From Ascaris suum (Eukaryota; Nematoda; Chromadorea; Rhabditida; Ascarididae), in assembly GCA_013433145.1 (NCBI GenBank), contig CM024189.1, positions 6,440,001 to 6,504,000 of the forward strand: 64,000 nt of DNA. Reading direction: 5' to 3'. Of this stretch, positions 11,295-22,900 are shown piece after piece. The stretch's first letter is position 1. Every line of letters begins with the position of its first letter. A program made the translations under genes and the position numbers. The notes beneath the pieces were generated by a model, which worked only from the letters and a program-made list of their open reading frames with translations, was not told where the DNA came from and did no database searches.

Positions 11295-14013
11295 TCATTT
11301 AACGTAAGGAATCGCGTTCAATGCTGAGCTATGCGGCTTCGATGACCGATCGGGACATGGGCAATACTGAAAATATTCATTTCATCGAAAGTTGGCGGCT
11401 GATGGTTTCGAAAGTGTTAGGTGGTGGAGAGGCATGTTTAGAGTGGTTCAATGAACATCTATTTAATAAGTTAGTATTGAAAACGATAGGCAATTTCATT
11501 ACAAAATTCAAATATCATGAAGCAACACTGAGGAGCTTTATTTTCAAAGAGTTTATACTGGATAAAAAGAAAGAAATCGGCCGCAAATCCTACTTAAGTA
11601 CAAATAACGGTAGTTTATGCAGTCATATTGTCTATCAGATGCTGACTCTTTCGATTGCTACTTCATTTGAATATTATTCATTTCTAAAAATTGTTACATT
11701 TCCCCACTTCCTATGATTATTACATTTAAAGCTGCTAGCAAATCTATGTGATGGAATATGACGGTCTGCACATATTTCTTGAAACTTAGTCGGTTTTAGT
11801 CGTTCGGTATACCGTTGTGGAATCGGGTAAAAAATGGGATTTCAATCGCTAAACTCTTTGATATTGTCCACACCACTATTAAAGTCCAATTTTCTCACCT
11901 CAGCGTCATTGCCTAGATTTCCAGGAGCACCAACTGCACCCTCTCCTCCAGGTTGTCCAGATGCTCCAGCTGCACCCTGTGAGCCTCTATCGCCAGGGGG
12001 CCCCTCTGGACCAGGAAGTCCGTCATTGCCTTTGTCGCCACTCGGACCGACTATTCCGAAGTCACCTGGAGGTCCTCTGTGTCCCTTAGCACCTAACGGT
12101 TTCTCAGCATCGATGCCTTTTTCTCCTGGCTTACCAGGTGTTCCTTGCTCGCCTTAAAAAGAACAATTAATTTCACACATTCATGAATTGCTTAATGCAA
12201 ACATTTGTGAGGTTTCTAGACGAGCAATATTGTGAACGGAGTTGATCGTTGTTTCATTCTCTTCATAAAGAAACGTGCAAAGTTTACAGCAACGAGTGAA
12301 AGATTAAGCACCAATTTTCTGTGCAAAGTTATGAGCATTTTTAATGTATTCGATTTTTCATTAGTGCTTTATATTAGGTCACCTTCATTCCCTGGTGATC
12401 CCATCTCTCCCGGTTGACCGGGCTGGCCATCTCTTCCCGGACTTCCTGGGTGTCCTGCTGATCCTCTCATTCCTCTGATACCTGGCGCACCCTGTGGGCC
12501 TTGCGGACCTGACATTCCTGATGGGCAATGGAAGCATCCCTGAAAACAACACTTAAATTAATGCTTGACCAAAATAATCTATTTTCCGAGCACTAAAGTA
12601 CTGGCGAAAATTGGGAAAACTTCCAAAAAAGTAAATGAAGTTTTAACATTTTTCAGAGATTTTCCTCTCTCTCCGATCGAAAGCGTTGCCTAAGTGGGCT
12701 GTGTAAGTGGATCATCTCAAAATGAAATGCCCTTTAGTTTCCTTGACAATTTTTCATCATAGTTTCCTGCTTTTCGTATCTATCCTCTCCAACAGTGAAT
12801 TCACTGGCAGAAATTCGATTCACTTTGAGAAGGACAGCGAGGGAAGGAAGACCAATGATCACCTCAACTAAAGCAGCTCGGCCGAAGCGTAGTAAAATAG
12901 GAAAGGCTTGCCGTTGGTGGTGAATTCGTGTTGTCTTGAGCGTCGAACCCATCGATGCCATCCTGTCCACGTAGTCCTGGGAGTCCATCTTCACCTTGTT
13001 CTCCTACGGGACCTGCCTCTCCAGGTGGACAGTTATTTTCAACGTTACATGCTGAAAGTTAGTTTTAGTATACGTGACGGTAATTTGTTACAGCATCGAA
13101 ATCACCGCGCTGTAATGATAAATCACCTCCACAAAAACTTTCGACTATCTCTGATATGCTGGCGATAGAAAATCGGAAAAATATGATTGATGAAAAAAGA
13201 GGAGAAAACTAACTGCATGCTGATTCAATGTCTCCAGCAGCCCCTCCACCAGCACTAGACGCTCGTTGACCGCCTAAAAGAGGATGCAGACCTGGGGAGA
13301 TGATTCCACCAGCAGGAACGCTTGGACTTACGGCACCTCCGCCAGTTCGACCGGCTCTACCTCCTCCGCCACCATATCCAGCCGCACCGGCTCCATAAGA
13401 ACCATACTGGCGCCTTTGTCGAGTTGATGGGGTGCCAGCGCCAAGTCGAAGCATGTCATCCCATAAATCATCCGTTAGTGCCTAGAATTACGTTAGACAG
13501 TTTATTTTACTACACTGATAAGCAACAAGAAGGAAATGCAATACACGCCCTCCCAAGAAACCTACGATGTATTGTGAGCATTTAAGCACAGCGTCATGAA
13601 ATTCTTCCCTCCTGTGATCGTGTGAGCGCGACGGTCATACAACTAACATTTGCTGAGTACGACAAAGAAATCCTTGATTTTAGATGTATTTTTCATGTTT
13701 CATTGCATATTGACTCAACACTCCCCACTGATGTTTTGGCCACGACTTGGCCATTTTGGCCAACTGCTAAAAAGTCCTTGTTTAATTTTGCTACAATTTC
13801 AATCAGATATTGCGTCAAATTCCAGTTTTTTCGCTCCATGAGGAAGCTGAGCAAAACGAAATCATGACAGACCTTAAAAGAGAGCATTTCATTGTCGAGC
13901 TCAGTCCGGACGTCTCTCATGTCGTTGCATATTTGCAGAATGGAGTAAAGACACACTATCAACGTTAACGCGGAGAAACCGATCGCGCCAACGGTCGTAC
14001 CTTTGAGAGACAT
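11295..14013 (-). CDS. Cuticle collagen, complete six-exon gene
   Basis: Secreted structural collagen of the nematode cuticle. Exons 13873-14013, 13214-13481, 12912-13051, 12383-12539, 11899-12152 and 11295-11366 total 1032 nt (343 residues), and every junction keeps frame. Residues 1-47 carry a signal-anchor helix ([19 protein letters not shown]) typical of the cuticle collagen N-terminal domain, followed by DDLWDDM. A subtilisin/furin-like RQRR lies at 68-71, then a Gly-rich spacer. Cysteines ([14 protein letters not shown]) open a short Gly-X-Y block. GCFHCPSG opens the main triple helix, ending in GNDAE. The last exon gives [13 protein letters not shown] and a short tail. The intron 12540-12911 needs a GC donor (ACG|GCAAGC); any GT alternative breaks the conserved link to GCFHCP. 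The ATG sits one base after a TTTCAG acceptor, suggesting trans-splicing. I do not assign an individual col/dpy/rol name. The long plus-strand open frames across this locus are antisense shadows. Confidence 0.93.
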
Positions 14014-14014
14014 T

Positions 14015-14026
14015 CTGAAATGTTAT
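14015..14026 (-). promoter_or_regulatory. Candidate spliced-leader trans-splice acceptor of the collagen gene
   Basis: Read on the minus strand, an AACATTTCAG acceptor ends at 14015. One base (14014) separates it from the ATG at 14013. No matching upstream coding exon is needed, so the simplest reading is SL addition directly before the start codon, common for nematode genes. A cis-spliced noncoding exon upstream is the alternative. Confidence 0.5.
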
Positions 14027-16978
14027 CGCTTTTGGTTATTGGTTTTCAGTGAAATGTTTATTACTCGTTTGGTGGTGGGTAACAAAAGCAATGCGATTGA
14101 CTATGATGATGCAGCTGCCTTTACAAATTCCTCTAGTTTATCAACTAAAACATCGTAACGTTTGTTGCCGAGTTACTCACTTCGAAATCCTAACGCCTCA
14201 GCAAAATATCTTTGACTAAAGCAATGGAAGAGTGTCATCCTAGTTGTTCCTATGATCAGTGCCAAATATTATAACGGTTGTAAATAAGAAAAGTTATGCT
14301 TCTACATTTCTTTATCTATGTTTCTATTTAAAAATGACGTTCAACGTTTACTGAAGCATTAGCGTTAATTTACTTCATAACTTAAAAAAAACCTTTGAAA
14401 AGCGTATGTATTGCAATATGTTCAGTAATAAGTTCTTGATAATCCTTTCATTTTCTAATATCGCTATTGTGCTAAAATCTCACATAAAATATTGGCGTGC
14501 ACAACGATGCATTCTTCAATTAACGAAACAACAACGATAAACAAATACCTCTATAGTAGACAACTTAAATGGGCACAACTTGGCTGAACCTCTCAACCAC
14601 TGTGAACGAGCAACGATTTCTCATTTATATAGTGTTTCGATTTAAACTGGTCGATTTGTTGTTTACATCGGCGGTGATGCGTGAAATGTCAATTCGAGCG
14701 TTACGCATAATGATTTCTTCAAAAGAGTTTTATTGTTTAACTTGCGCAAAGAAATTATGCATTTTACTGCACTGCAATTATTTCAAACTCATCGTGCATC
14801 TCAACATGTTTCGTGGCATCTTTTTCATTCAGTGCTCCATTGTCAGTCAGTGCAACTCTTCGATCAACCTATCCAATTCTATGGTCGCACCTTGCACTTC
14901 AGACAACTTTTTCTATGGCAGAATGAATGCTAAAATGTTCAATAGAAGTAACTAGTGACTATTATAGCCCTATTTCGCTTCTTCAACTAACCTTGAACAG
15001 AACCTATAAAGCGTTAGTTAAGCGCTTATGTCGGAGAGATTGCTTCCACTTATTCTCATTGTTGGTGAAGGATCAGTCAACAAACGCCCCCCTTTCAATA
15101 GCACAATAAAGGATTGTATGAGTAAGCTATAAACCAGGCCATGCCCCAAATGACCCATGAAAAGTTCTGCTGTTACTGCGAAAAAATAACCGGATGGCTT
15201 TATTCATAAAATCATAGCCATGAAAATGGGAAGCGAGAAGCTGCACGCCAACGATAATGCTTCCAGTTACTCGAATGAAATGCTTGAAACAAATGTGATC
15301 ATTTGTGATGTGATCTAATCACTCTTCCGGACACTGTTTACCCTTGTGGCGTGATAACGTCACAAGAGATCAAATCGATCACGAGGTCATTAGAGCAACG
15401 TTAATTACACCGTCAACGATCCAGCTCAACGAACTGTCGCTTTGTTGCTCTCATTGTCGCCCTGTCATGCGCAGTTGTTGGACGCGCATGTTCCAATTAC
15501 GTATTTTTGTGTTGTGCACGAAATTATAGCATTTAGGAGAGAGCGCATACGAAAAGAGACGGTTGGGACAGAATGTGGTTGTGTTGTATGAGTGCCTATA
15601 GGATTATGGAGACCTGAGAAACGACAACAGCTTCACCGATTTATATTCACTCATAAGATCATACCTATAAATTTTTATTACGAAACATATATGAACACCG
15701 TAAACAAACAATGAAATCACAGGAAGAGGAATACTCGCCGAAAGAACTGTTCGAATGTGTGAGTGACGACTCACATAACAAACAACGAGCACTTAACGAG
15801 CAAATGCACGTTCGCAGTGAGCAACGGCAGCTGAGGGGCACACCGGGATGAGGGGAGATGAAAGGATGGAAAGGAGGTTGATCACACAGGGAGAAGGAAT
15901 TGCTTGATCACACAGCAAAAAACACTCGCGATATATAAACCCGAACTTTGTAGTATCCGAGCATGCACAAATTTGATACTTGATCGGTGGCACGTATGAC
16001 GCTCTTGCTTCATAATAAAATATACATAGTAGTTTCAATATGTTTCCATAATTCGTTCAATCGAATCCAAACTGCTCGCATTCGCCTAAACGATCAAATT
16101 CATTGGCTGTAAAGGAACCTTTCATTGTACAAAAGACTGTTACTCGTCTAGCTAAGCATTGTTGTATCTCCTTCGATTTGAAGATTAAATCACAACAAAA
16201 AATGGCACTCTCATCGGAACGGAAACACAAATAGGACAAAAAAGCAAAAAAAAAAGAAACAACAACAACAATGAAACATCGGAAAAGGTAAGGAAATCAC
16301 ATAGAGGTGCTGCCCTCCTCCTATCATTTCCCATTCCAAAACGATCAATTATTCAGCGATTATTTTGACTGAAATTTATGGGCGTCATTTTAGTCAACAC
16401 TTTAATTGAAACTTTCGACCAAAATTCGTAACGGGAGCTGAAATTCTGGAAATTGAACGACTAAAAGCATTTAGGAACTCGGATTTCTGAGAATCTGCAG
16501 ATGCACAAATGCACTAAAGGCGAAGTAAATGCTGAGAAATTCATGCTTCCGGAAAATCTTTATCGCGCTACTCTGTGAATTTACTCAATTTGTGCACTTA
16601 TTCAGGATTTCCATCCTTTCCTTGCTTCTTCTGAGCATCGCATTGACAATCTAAGGATGTCGCCAACGTGATCTCTTCAGTTTGGGAAGAAGAGAACAAT
16701 GTGGAAGAGGGAGAAATAAAAGGATAACCAATGTGCGGTTGAAATACCGGCCAAAAAATTTAAAGCATGCAAGAGGAGTGCAAAAAACAAATGAAACAGG
16801 CAATGTGAGCAGGTGTTTGGTCCAATCACCTGGACAAGACAGAAACATGAAATGAAACAAAAGAGGAAGGCGACTAGGTTTGCGGATACGAACGCAACAA
16901 TGAACAGTATAACAGCATGACAAGGGGGGCAATGTGTGGCCATCGGGAAACGTTCGCCCATCGAAACGAGCACGCTCG
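14027..16978. other. Spacer between collagen 5' end and flippase 3' end
   Basis: The two minus-strand genes are in tandem, so this holds the collagen promoter (14.0-15 kb side) and the flippase 3' UTR (near 16.98 kb). Open frames of 60-150 codons occur on both strands, including one at 16651-17106 that overlaps the flippase last exon in another frame, but none shows a family motif or convincing splice structure. A run of CAA repeats lies near 16259-16270. Nothing else was recognised. Confidence 0.5.
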
Positions 16979-19900
16979 CTATACCTCTGTTTCCTGGGCT
17001 CCTTTTCGATTGAACGGCGTCCGGGATAGTCTGCCGTTGGTGTACGTCGAATCGTGAACGGAAACGCCAAATGCGCTACCAGTTGGTGGCATGTTCGGTA
17101 AGGCACTGCCAGCTGGGCCCAGCATCGCTTGTGATAATTGAGCTGTCCGCTCGTTTATTGATGTCTGCCTCCCAACACTTCTTGCACCGTAATCTCCCAC
17201 AATTGCCGTCTCACGAATCATCTAAAAAAATACTCCTCCAGTCGTAATTAATTTTTCCCGCATCGAAATATTTGTGACCATCCTCTGTTCAAATGGATGT
17301 AAAGTTTTATCGATGAAGAAGTGCGCCTATTTGACTTTTGACACCCAGTTCGACTCTACTGGATGAAAGAAAGTCTACTTAATGTCAAAATCATCCTCTC
17401 TTTGACGGTGCAAAGGGAAAATTTTGACTGTTTTGGTGAATTTTTTTCGAAGAAATTCTACAACTTTCCGATCAGAACGTACGAAAAGTTGTCCTCTTTT
17501 TTCTTGCTGATCATATCCTTCGTCTACCTTAAAGTCCCAAACTTATTCCAAAGCCCACTTCTCCTCTCAGCTTCCCCCCACCATCCTTCGGATTTAACAG
17601 GTCCTCACCCCCCCCCCCTTATTTGACCATCCTGAGTGCGTTAGCGTATTACAGCTCGAGTAGGAATAGTTACAAAAAATGGAACATGGAAGTGTGACAT
17701 ACTGGTTCTTCGTCAGCGTTCACAACAATGTTATGTTGAAACGCCGTCGTTTCTGTTGCGGCCGAATAATCACTTCGAGGAGTGGAACAACGTGTCTTAC
17801 TTGGACCCGCATTCCAAACCTTAAAAAATGTTGTAAAACTGTTGCTCTGTTTCTCATCGCCGTAAAAAAGTTGAATAATCTGCGAGTGAAAACAATCCAC
17901 TCAATTGAAGGAAATCGGATAAAGATGCTTGAGGCTATTGATATTGCAAAAATCACAAAATGTGCGGCTCTGCACGAAGGATATTCTTCTAATCATTTCC
18001 AACGTAGAACAACGAAGCGACCCAAAGTTCATTATTTTTTGCACGAAAGTGAAGAATGCGCTTACGTGGTTGCTGCGCTTTCAAAATCATCAACGCCTTT
18101 CGCACCCATTTAGCTAGCAATTGAGTTAGCTAATGACATAGATATAGCGTGCAAATAACTGCTTGCCATGACACTGGCATAATGTCGAGGTAAACAATAT
18201 GCGAAGAAAGTTGTAAAATTACCATGTTTTCAGAACAGTCGTTTGGACGATGCTCTTCAGACACTACAAAAGTGTCACCAATAAGTCCTGGAGGTTGTTC
18301 GGAAATCGGCAAGACGTTCCCTTTTGTGGTCGGCGAATGTAAGCTGCAATCAAAAAGGTCGAAATTGGAATATAGGAAGAAACCGAAGGACATTCGAGAT
18401 GAAAATTCATTCAATCGGGTCAAGAAATGAGCATATTTGATATTTTCATGATCAAAGGCCTCACGGTTACTGCAGCTCTTTAATAGTGATCTCTAGGTCA
18501 CGGCGATTTGTGAGTACTTCACACATATCACCTTTTCAAGTGAATCGCTGCTCGAGAGGATGTTGTTGACATGCTCGGCTCTTGGTTGTTGCACCAAAAG
18601 TAGAAAGGTATTTTTTAAAAAAGGGTCGTAGCAACAACTGAATGAAAAAAAATAAACTCCTTGTTACGTATTTGATTTTCACTCGCTTTGAAAACTTTAA
18701 CTTTTGACCATATAGAGTAGGTGCTGCGTTGAGTGATGCAGGAGAATGTTTAGACAAAAAGAAAGTGGATCAGAACGAAGGTAAAAGTAGACCTGTTGGT
18801 CTGTTTGAGTTGGTCCATCTGTCTAAAGAGTTTTCCCTTAACAATGAGATCGCCGAAACCTTGCTGATGGGAGAAAGCGTATCCGGAGCGCAACGAACCA
18901 CGTCGACTACGTCTGGTTGCTGCCGACCGTACAAGTGGTCTTGAAAATTTTTATTATCATCTCGTTTACAGTTTTTTTCCGAAGATACTAAATTTTCTTG
19001 TCGCACATTAGTGGACTGTAAAAGTTAAGTGCAACCTTTGCAATAGCGTCTTGTCTCTTCAGCAATCAAAAGGACTTCATGCGAAATATAAGAGCCAGTG
19101 GCTGAGCGATTGAAGCCGATAGTATTGGAATGAAAATAATTTCACAAAAGAAAAAGCAATAAAAAGAAAATGTGTGAAAACGAACTTCAACGGCACTTCG
19201 ATCTTCTCTTTGCGAGCAGCTTTTGGCGATTTCTTATACATACGAAGACGATCAGCATATGATGGATGTGTATCAAACCAGAAGAATCTGTTCGCCATCA
19301 CCGGAAGTAGCAAAATCACTGAGATCATAAACTGACTGAGCCAAAATTGCGGGGAGGACATTGCTTGGAATGCGACACCATACGACATACTCGACTGCGA
19401 CTTTGCAACTACACTCATCGGTAAAGCTAAAAGTTCAATGAATACTATTGTTGCTGCCATATTTAAGCAACGAGGAGATGTTGGAGTAATTTCTTCCTCT
19501 CTTCTCGTCCTCCCTCCACCTCTCTCCTCGCCCCTAAAAAGACAACAACTGGAAAACAAATGCCCAACAGACGTCTTCTTAAGTATGCTGAACTTAACAA
19601 AGAATTCTATATTTTCTGTCTGCCATTAGCCCATACGATAGACAGCAAAGGAATATGCTAAAATAGCACAGTTTTTTGCTAGAGTTAACACTCATTACAA
19701 AGCCAATTGCTTTGATGAGTTATGCTAACAAAGTGACCTTCGTAAAAAGCGATGGCGAGTGCAAAATAAAACAGCAGCGATCCCCATATAACAATATGAC
19801 TAAAAGCGGTCCAGTAAGCGGTGTCGAACATTATTTGACCAGTGACGACAATAATAAGTGCTGTGAAACATGTGAAAGCAAGAAGGGCATAGTCATTCAT

Positions 19901-22900
19901 GTCACGTCCTGACGAATCGGATCCATTGTGTATCATTCCAAAGGGGATAAAAAATATCACCAATGAGCTGCAAATATGACTGATTATTCGCGGATTTATA
20001 AATAATAACGGTAGCTTTGATTTCATATTCATCTTCGACGAATGTTTTTACTCACTACAGCACTTCGGTTTGGACCTGAATTTTTCTATTACACAGCGGA
20101 TGAATGTGTTCAGTTGAAATTTGGCTCGAGATTCAAATAATATGTGATAAGCAAACCTTATGATCCCATGAAGCACTGAGTATATGAATATCCGCATGTT
20201 AAAAAATAAGTTGTATTGTCCAGGCATGTATAGTTTGGCGTATTTTAAACTGTACTCATCGTCGACGTCTTGATCGAATATGCCCATTGCGAGTACGGGC
20301 AAAGAGGTGAAGAATAGGTTGTAAGACGCAATGAAAACCGGATCATAAACGGTCTAGAATTCAATTATCTTACTAATTATACAAATAAAAGGCATTTATA
20401 ATAGTGCAAAAACAGGAATCACCACAAAATGCAGTGAGAGGCGACAGAGTGATAATATCATCGATCGATTTTAAATTTTCAGTTCAACCTTATTCGCAAC
20501 ATTTGGAGATGCACAATTTTCTTCTATAAGTGCATGAATGCATAATTCTCAGGCAATACCACATAAGACTATTATAACAGCGGTCTTTCTCTTCAGCAGA
20601 TCTGATCGCATAGAACGTTTGATCAAAATAACAGCACTGACATATTCCATGGCATGCTTTCTGACGTCAGCGTTTTATGTTGTACAACTAAAGATTGCCT
20701 CTTCAACTGTTTTCATTTTTAGAGAATGGATATGCTATAGCTTCGTTGTAGTGAGTGCTAAAGGAAAGCAATGCGAATGAATGAAGAGTGGTCATCGGAA
20801 TTACTGCTTAGAGTATTCGGAGTAATTATTAGTACTCTTATGAGTCGTGTTTCGCTCGCAACACTAAAGTTTGAGGAAGCTGAAACCGGTTAAGAATGGC
20901 TAGCATCACTGAGCGCTGTGCCTTATGGGGTAAAATGTAAAATACATTGATATCACAAAAAGCAGTAGCTGTTAGCTAGTAAAACTATGTGGAAAGGAAC
21001 ATACCTGTGCGGTGTAGCCAGAGAAGAAGGAATACCAAAAATGCGTCAGAGTGAAAGAGAAGTTCTTGTAGAAGAAATACCGGAGAAATTTCGCCATTCT
21101 GAAATATGACCATCGACCGTGAACGAGCAAAAGTCGTTGCAAATATCGGAATTGGCCAATGCTATAATCGGAAGCGAGTACAGCTTGCATGCCTTCTTGA
21201 CCTGAAACTCAATCCTTAAAGACAATGACAATAAAAGAAGGAAATGAGGAAGTTCGTGAGGAAAAGATATTTCACTGATTATTCGATGCTGCTAGTGAAT
21301 TTTTAAAGTCGTTTGTGACAGCTGGGGAAGTTAAAGTGAGTTCAGCACAATTTCGCATGCTTGGTTAGTGACTGCCATATAAACTTAACTGAACAATAGA
21401 AGAAAAAACGGCTATGATTAGGGAATAGAGGGAATAGACTGAAAACAATAGAAAATACCAGATATGCCGACACCGATGTGGGCGGTCTTTATCATCGATA
21501 CGTCATTAGCACCATCACCAACTGCGAGCGTTACGGCTTTTTTATAGCGTCTCACCAAGTCGACTACCATCGCCTTTTGTAGTGGTGTCACCCGACAGCA
21601 TACAACCGCCTGCAAGGAGTTTGAGAGTGCTGCTAATTTGCGGCGCATTAAATCGCACCCAAGAAGGGTGGGTATCACTCCTTAAAGGTGCTCCACAGGA
21701 GGCGAGGAATATTTTGGTTTCTGAGCTTTTCTCAATTGCTTATTTTCGACTAAATGCGAAACAGCTATGTTTACCTTTTTTTCAATAAAGACAACTGTTT
21801 CTTTTCCACTGTAATATTGTAAAAGATAACGACCACTTTCCACTGTAATATTAGCGGAAATGCGAAACAGCTATGTTTACCTTTTTTTCGCACAGTCATG
21901 ATGCTTTTTTTACTTCATCAATAAAGATAACTATTTCTTATTCCATGGCATTCACAGGAGCTACATAGCTGTAGAAGGAGCCGAGGGTGGGGAAGGGGAG
22001 GATAGGGGAAGCAACAAAGGAAGGGAGAATGGATATCGTGCGAAATCACCTGACAAAGACAACCAATGTCCAGGAACGTTTTCTCGAGATTGCGCTTTAA
22101 TGCATGAGTGAGCGAATGCCCATTAATAACGAGAGCGAAACCTTCGGTGCCTGCCTCGTCATCATCAACTGCTGACAGGCCGTTTCCAGGACTTTGGTTT
22201 TCTGCAATATTGCGCTTCCAAAATAAAGTATCATTCTTTCGATTTTTAATCAACCAATATGTGAAAGTCGGATAAGTCTGACCAACTCTTGATAAGATAC
22301 CAACAACATAACCGGCCCACCGCCTGGTGCGAATGAATTGTTCAGTATGCAGTTGAAATCTCATGTCTGAAAAGATAGCATCAAATTTATCAGTTGATGT
22401 CGAGCACGTTTTAAATGAATCCAGAAATAGGTTTAAATGAAACCTGTATGAATTATAATGCAATTTGTGGACAACCGGGAAATTAAACCAATCTACGCAT
22501 ATACTCTAACGTTGATCACTAGTAAAAAGCCAAAACGCTTACCGATTGCGCCACGACCATTTAAATTCGGCTGGCTGCCCTTCTGAGGTTTTGTGACGCT
22601 ATCTGATGGATGAATAAACGCAATGTCGGCTTGTGTTAGACGCGCATTGTAAGTGTCTTCTCCTCTTACAACGTCCTGCATTTTTCTTGATTTACTTCTC
22701 GATTTTTACATTAGGAGAACAAAGTTTCACAGTAAAGACCGCGAATAAGCACCATCATAATTAGTGTTGCCCATTATCGTTGCATACAATTGGCAGTGAG
22801 AAAAAACTGCTATGAGAACATCATTAGTAAATACTGTGGGGGAAAAATTACAAATGCTGAAGGGTGAAGGGCAACATTTATTGTTCGACCTCGATGAGCG

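Noticed and set aside
11321..11716. 131-codon plus-strand open frame
   Set aside because: Its first part is the exact antisense of the collagen last exon (YCPCP), which joins in frame to the collagen; the rest lies in a collagen intron and has no domain.
11834..12157. Proline/Ser-rich plus-strand frame resembling a proline-rich protein
   Set aside because: It is the reverse complement of Gly-X-Y collagen codons on the minus strand.
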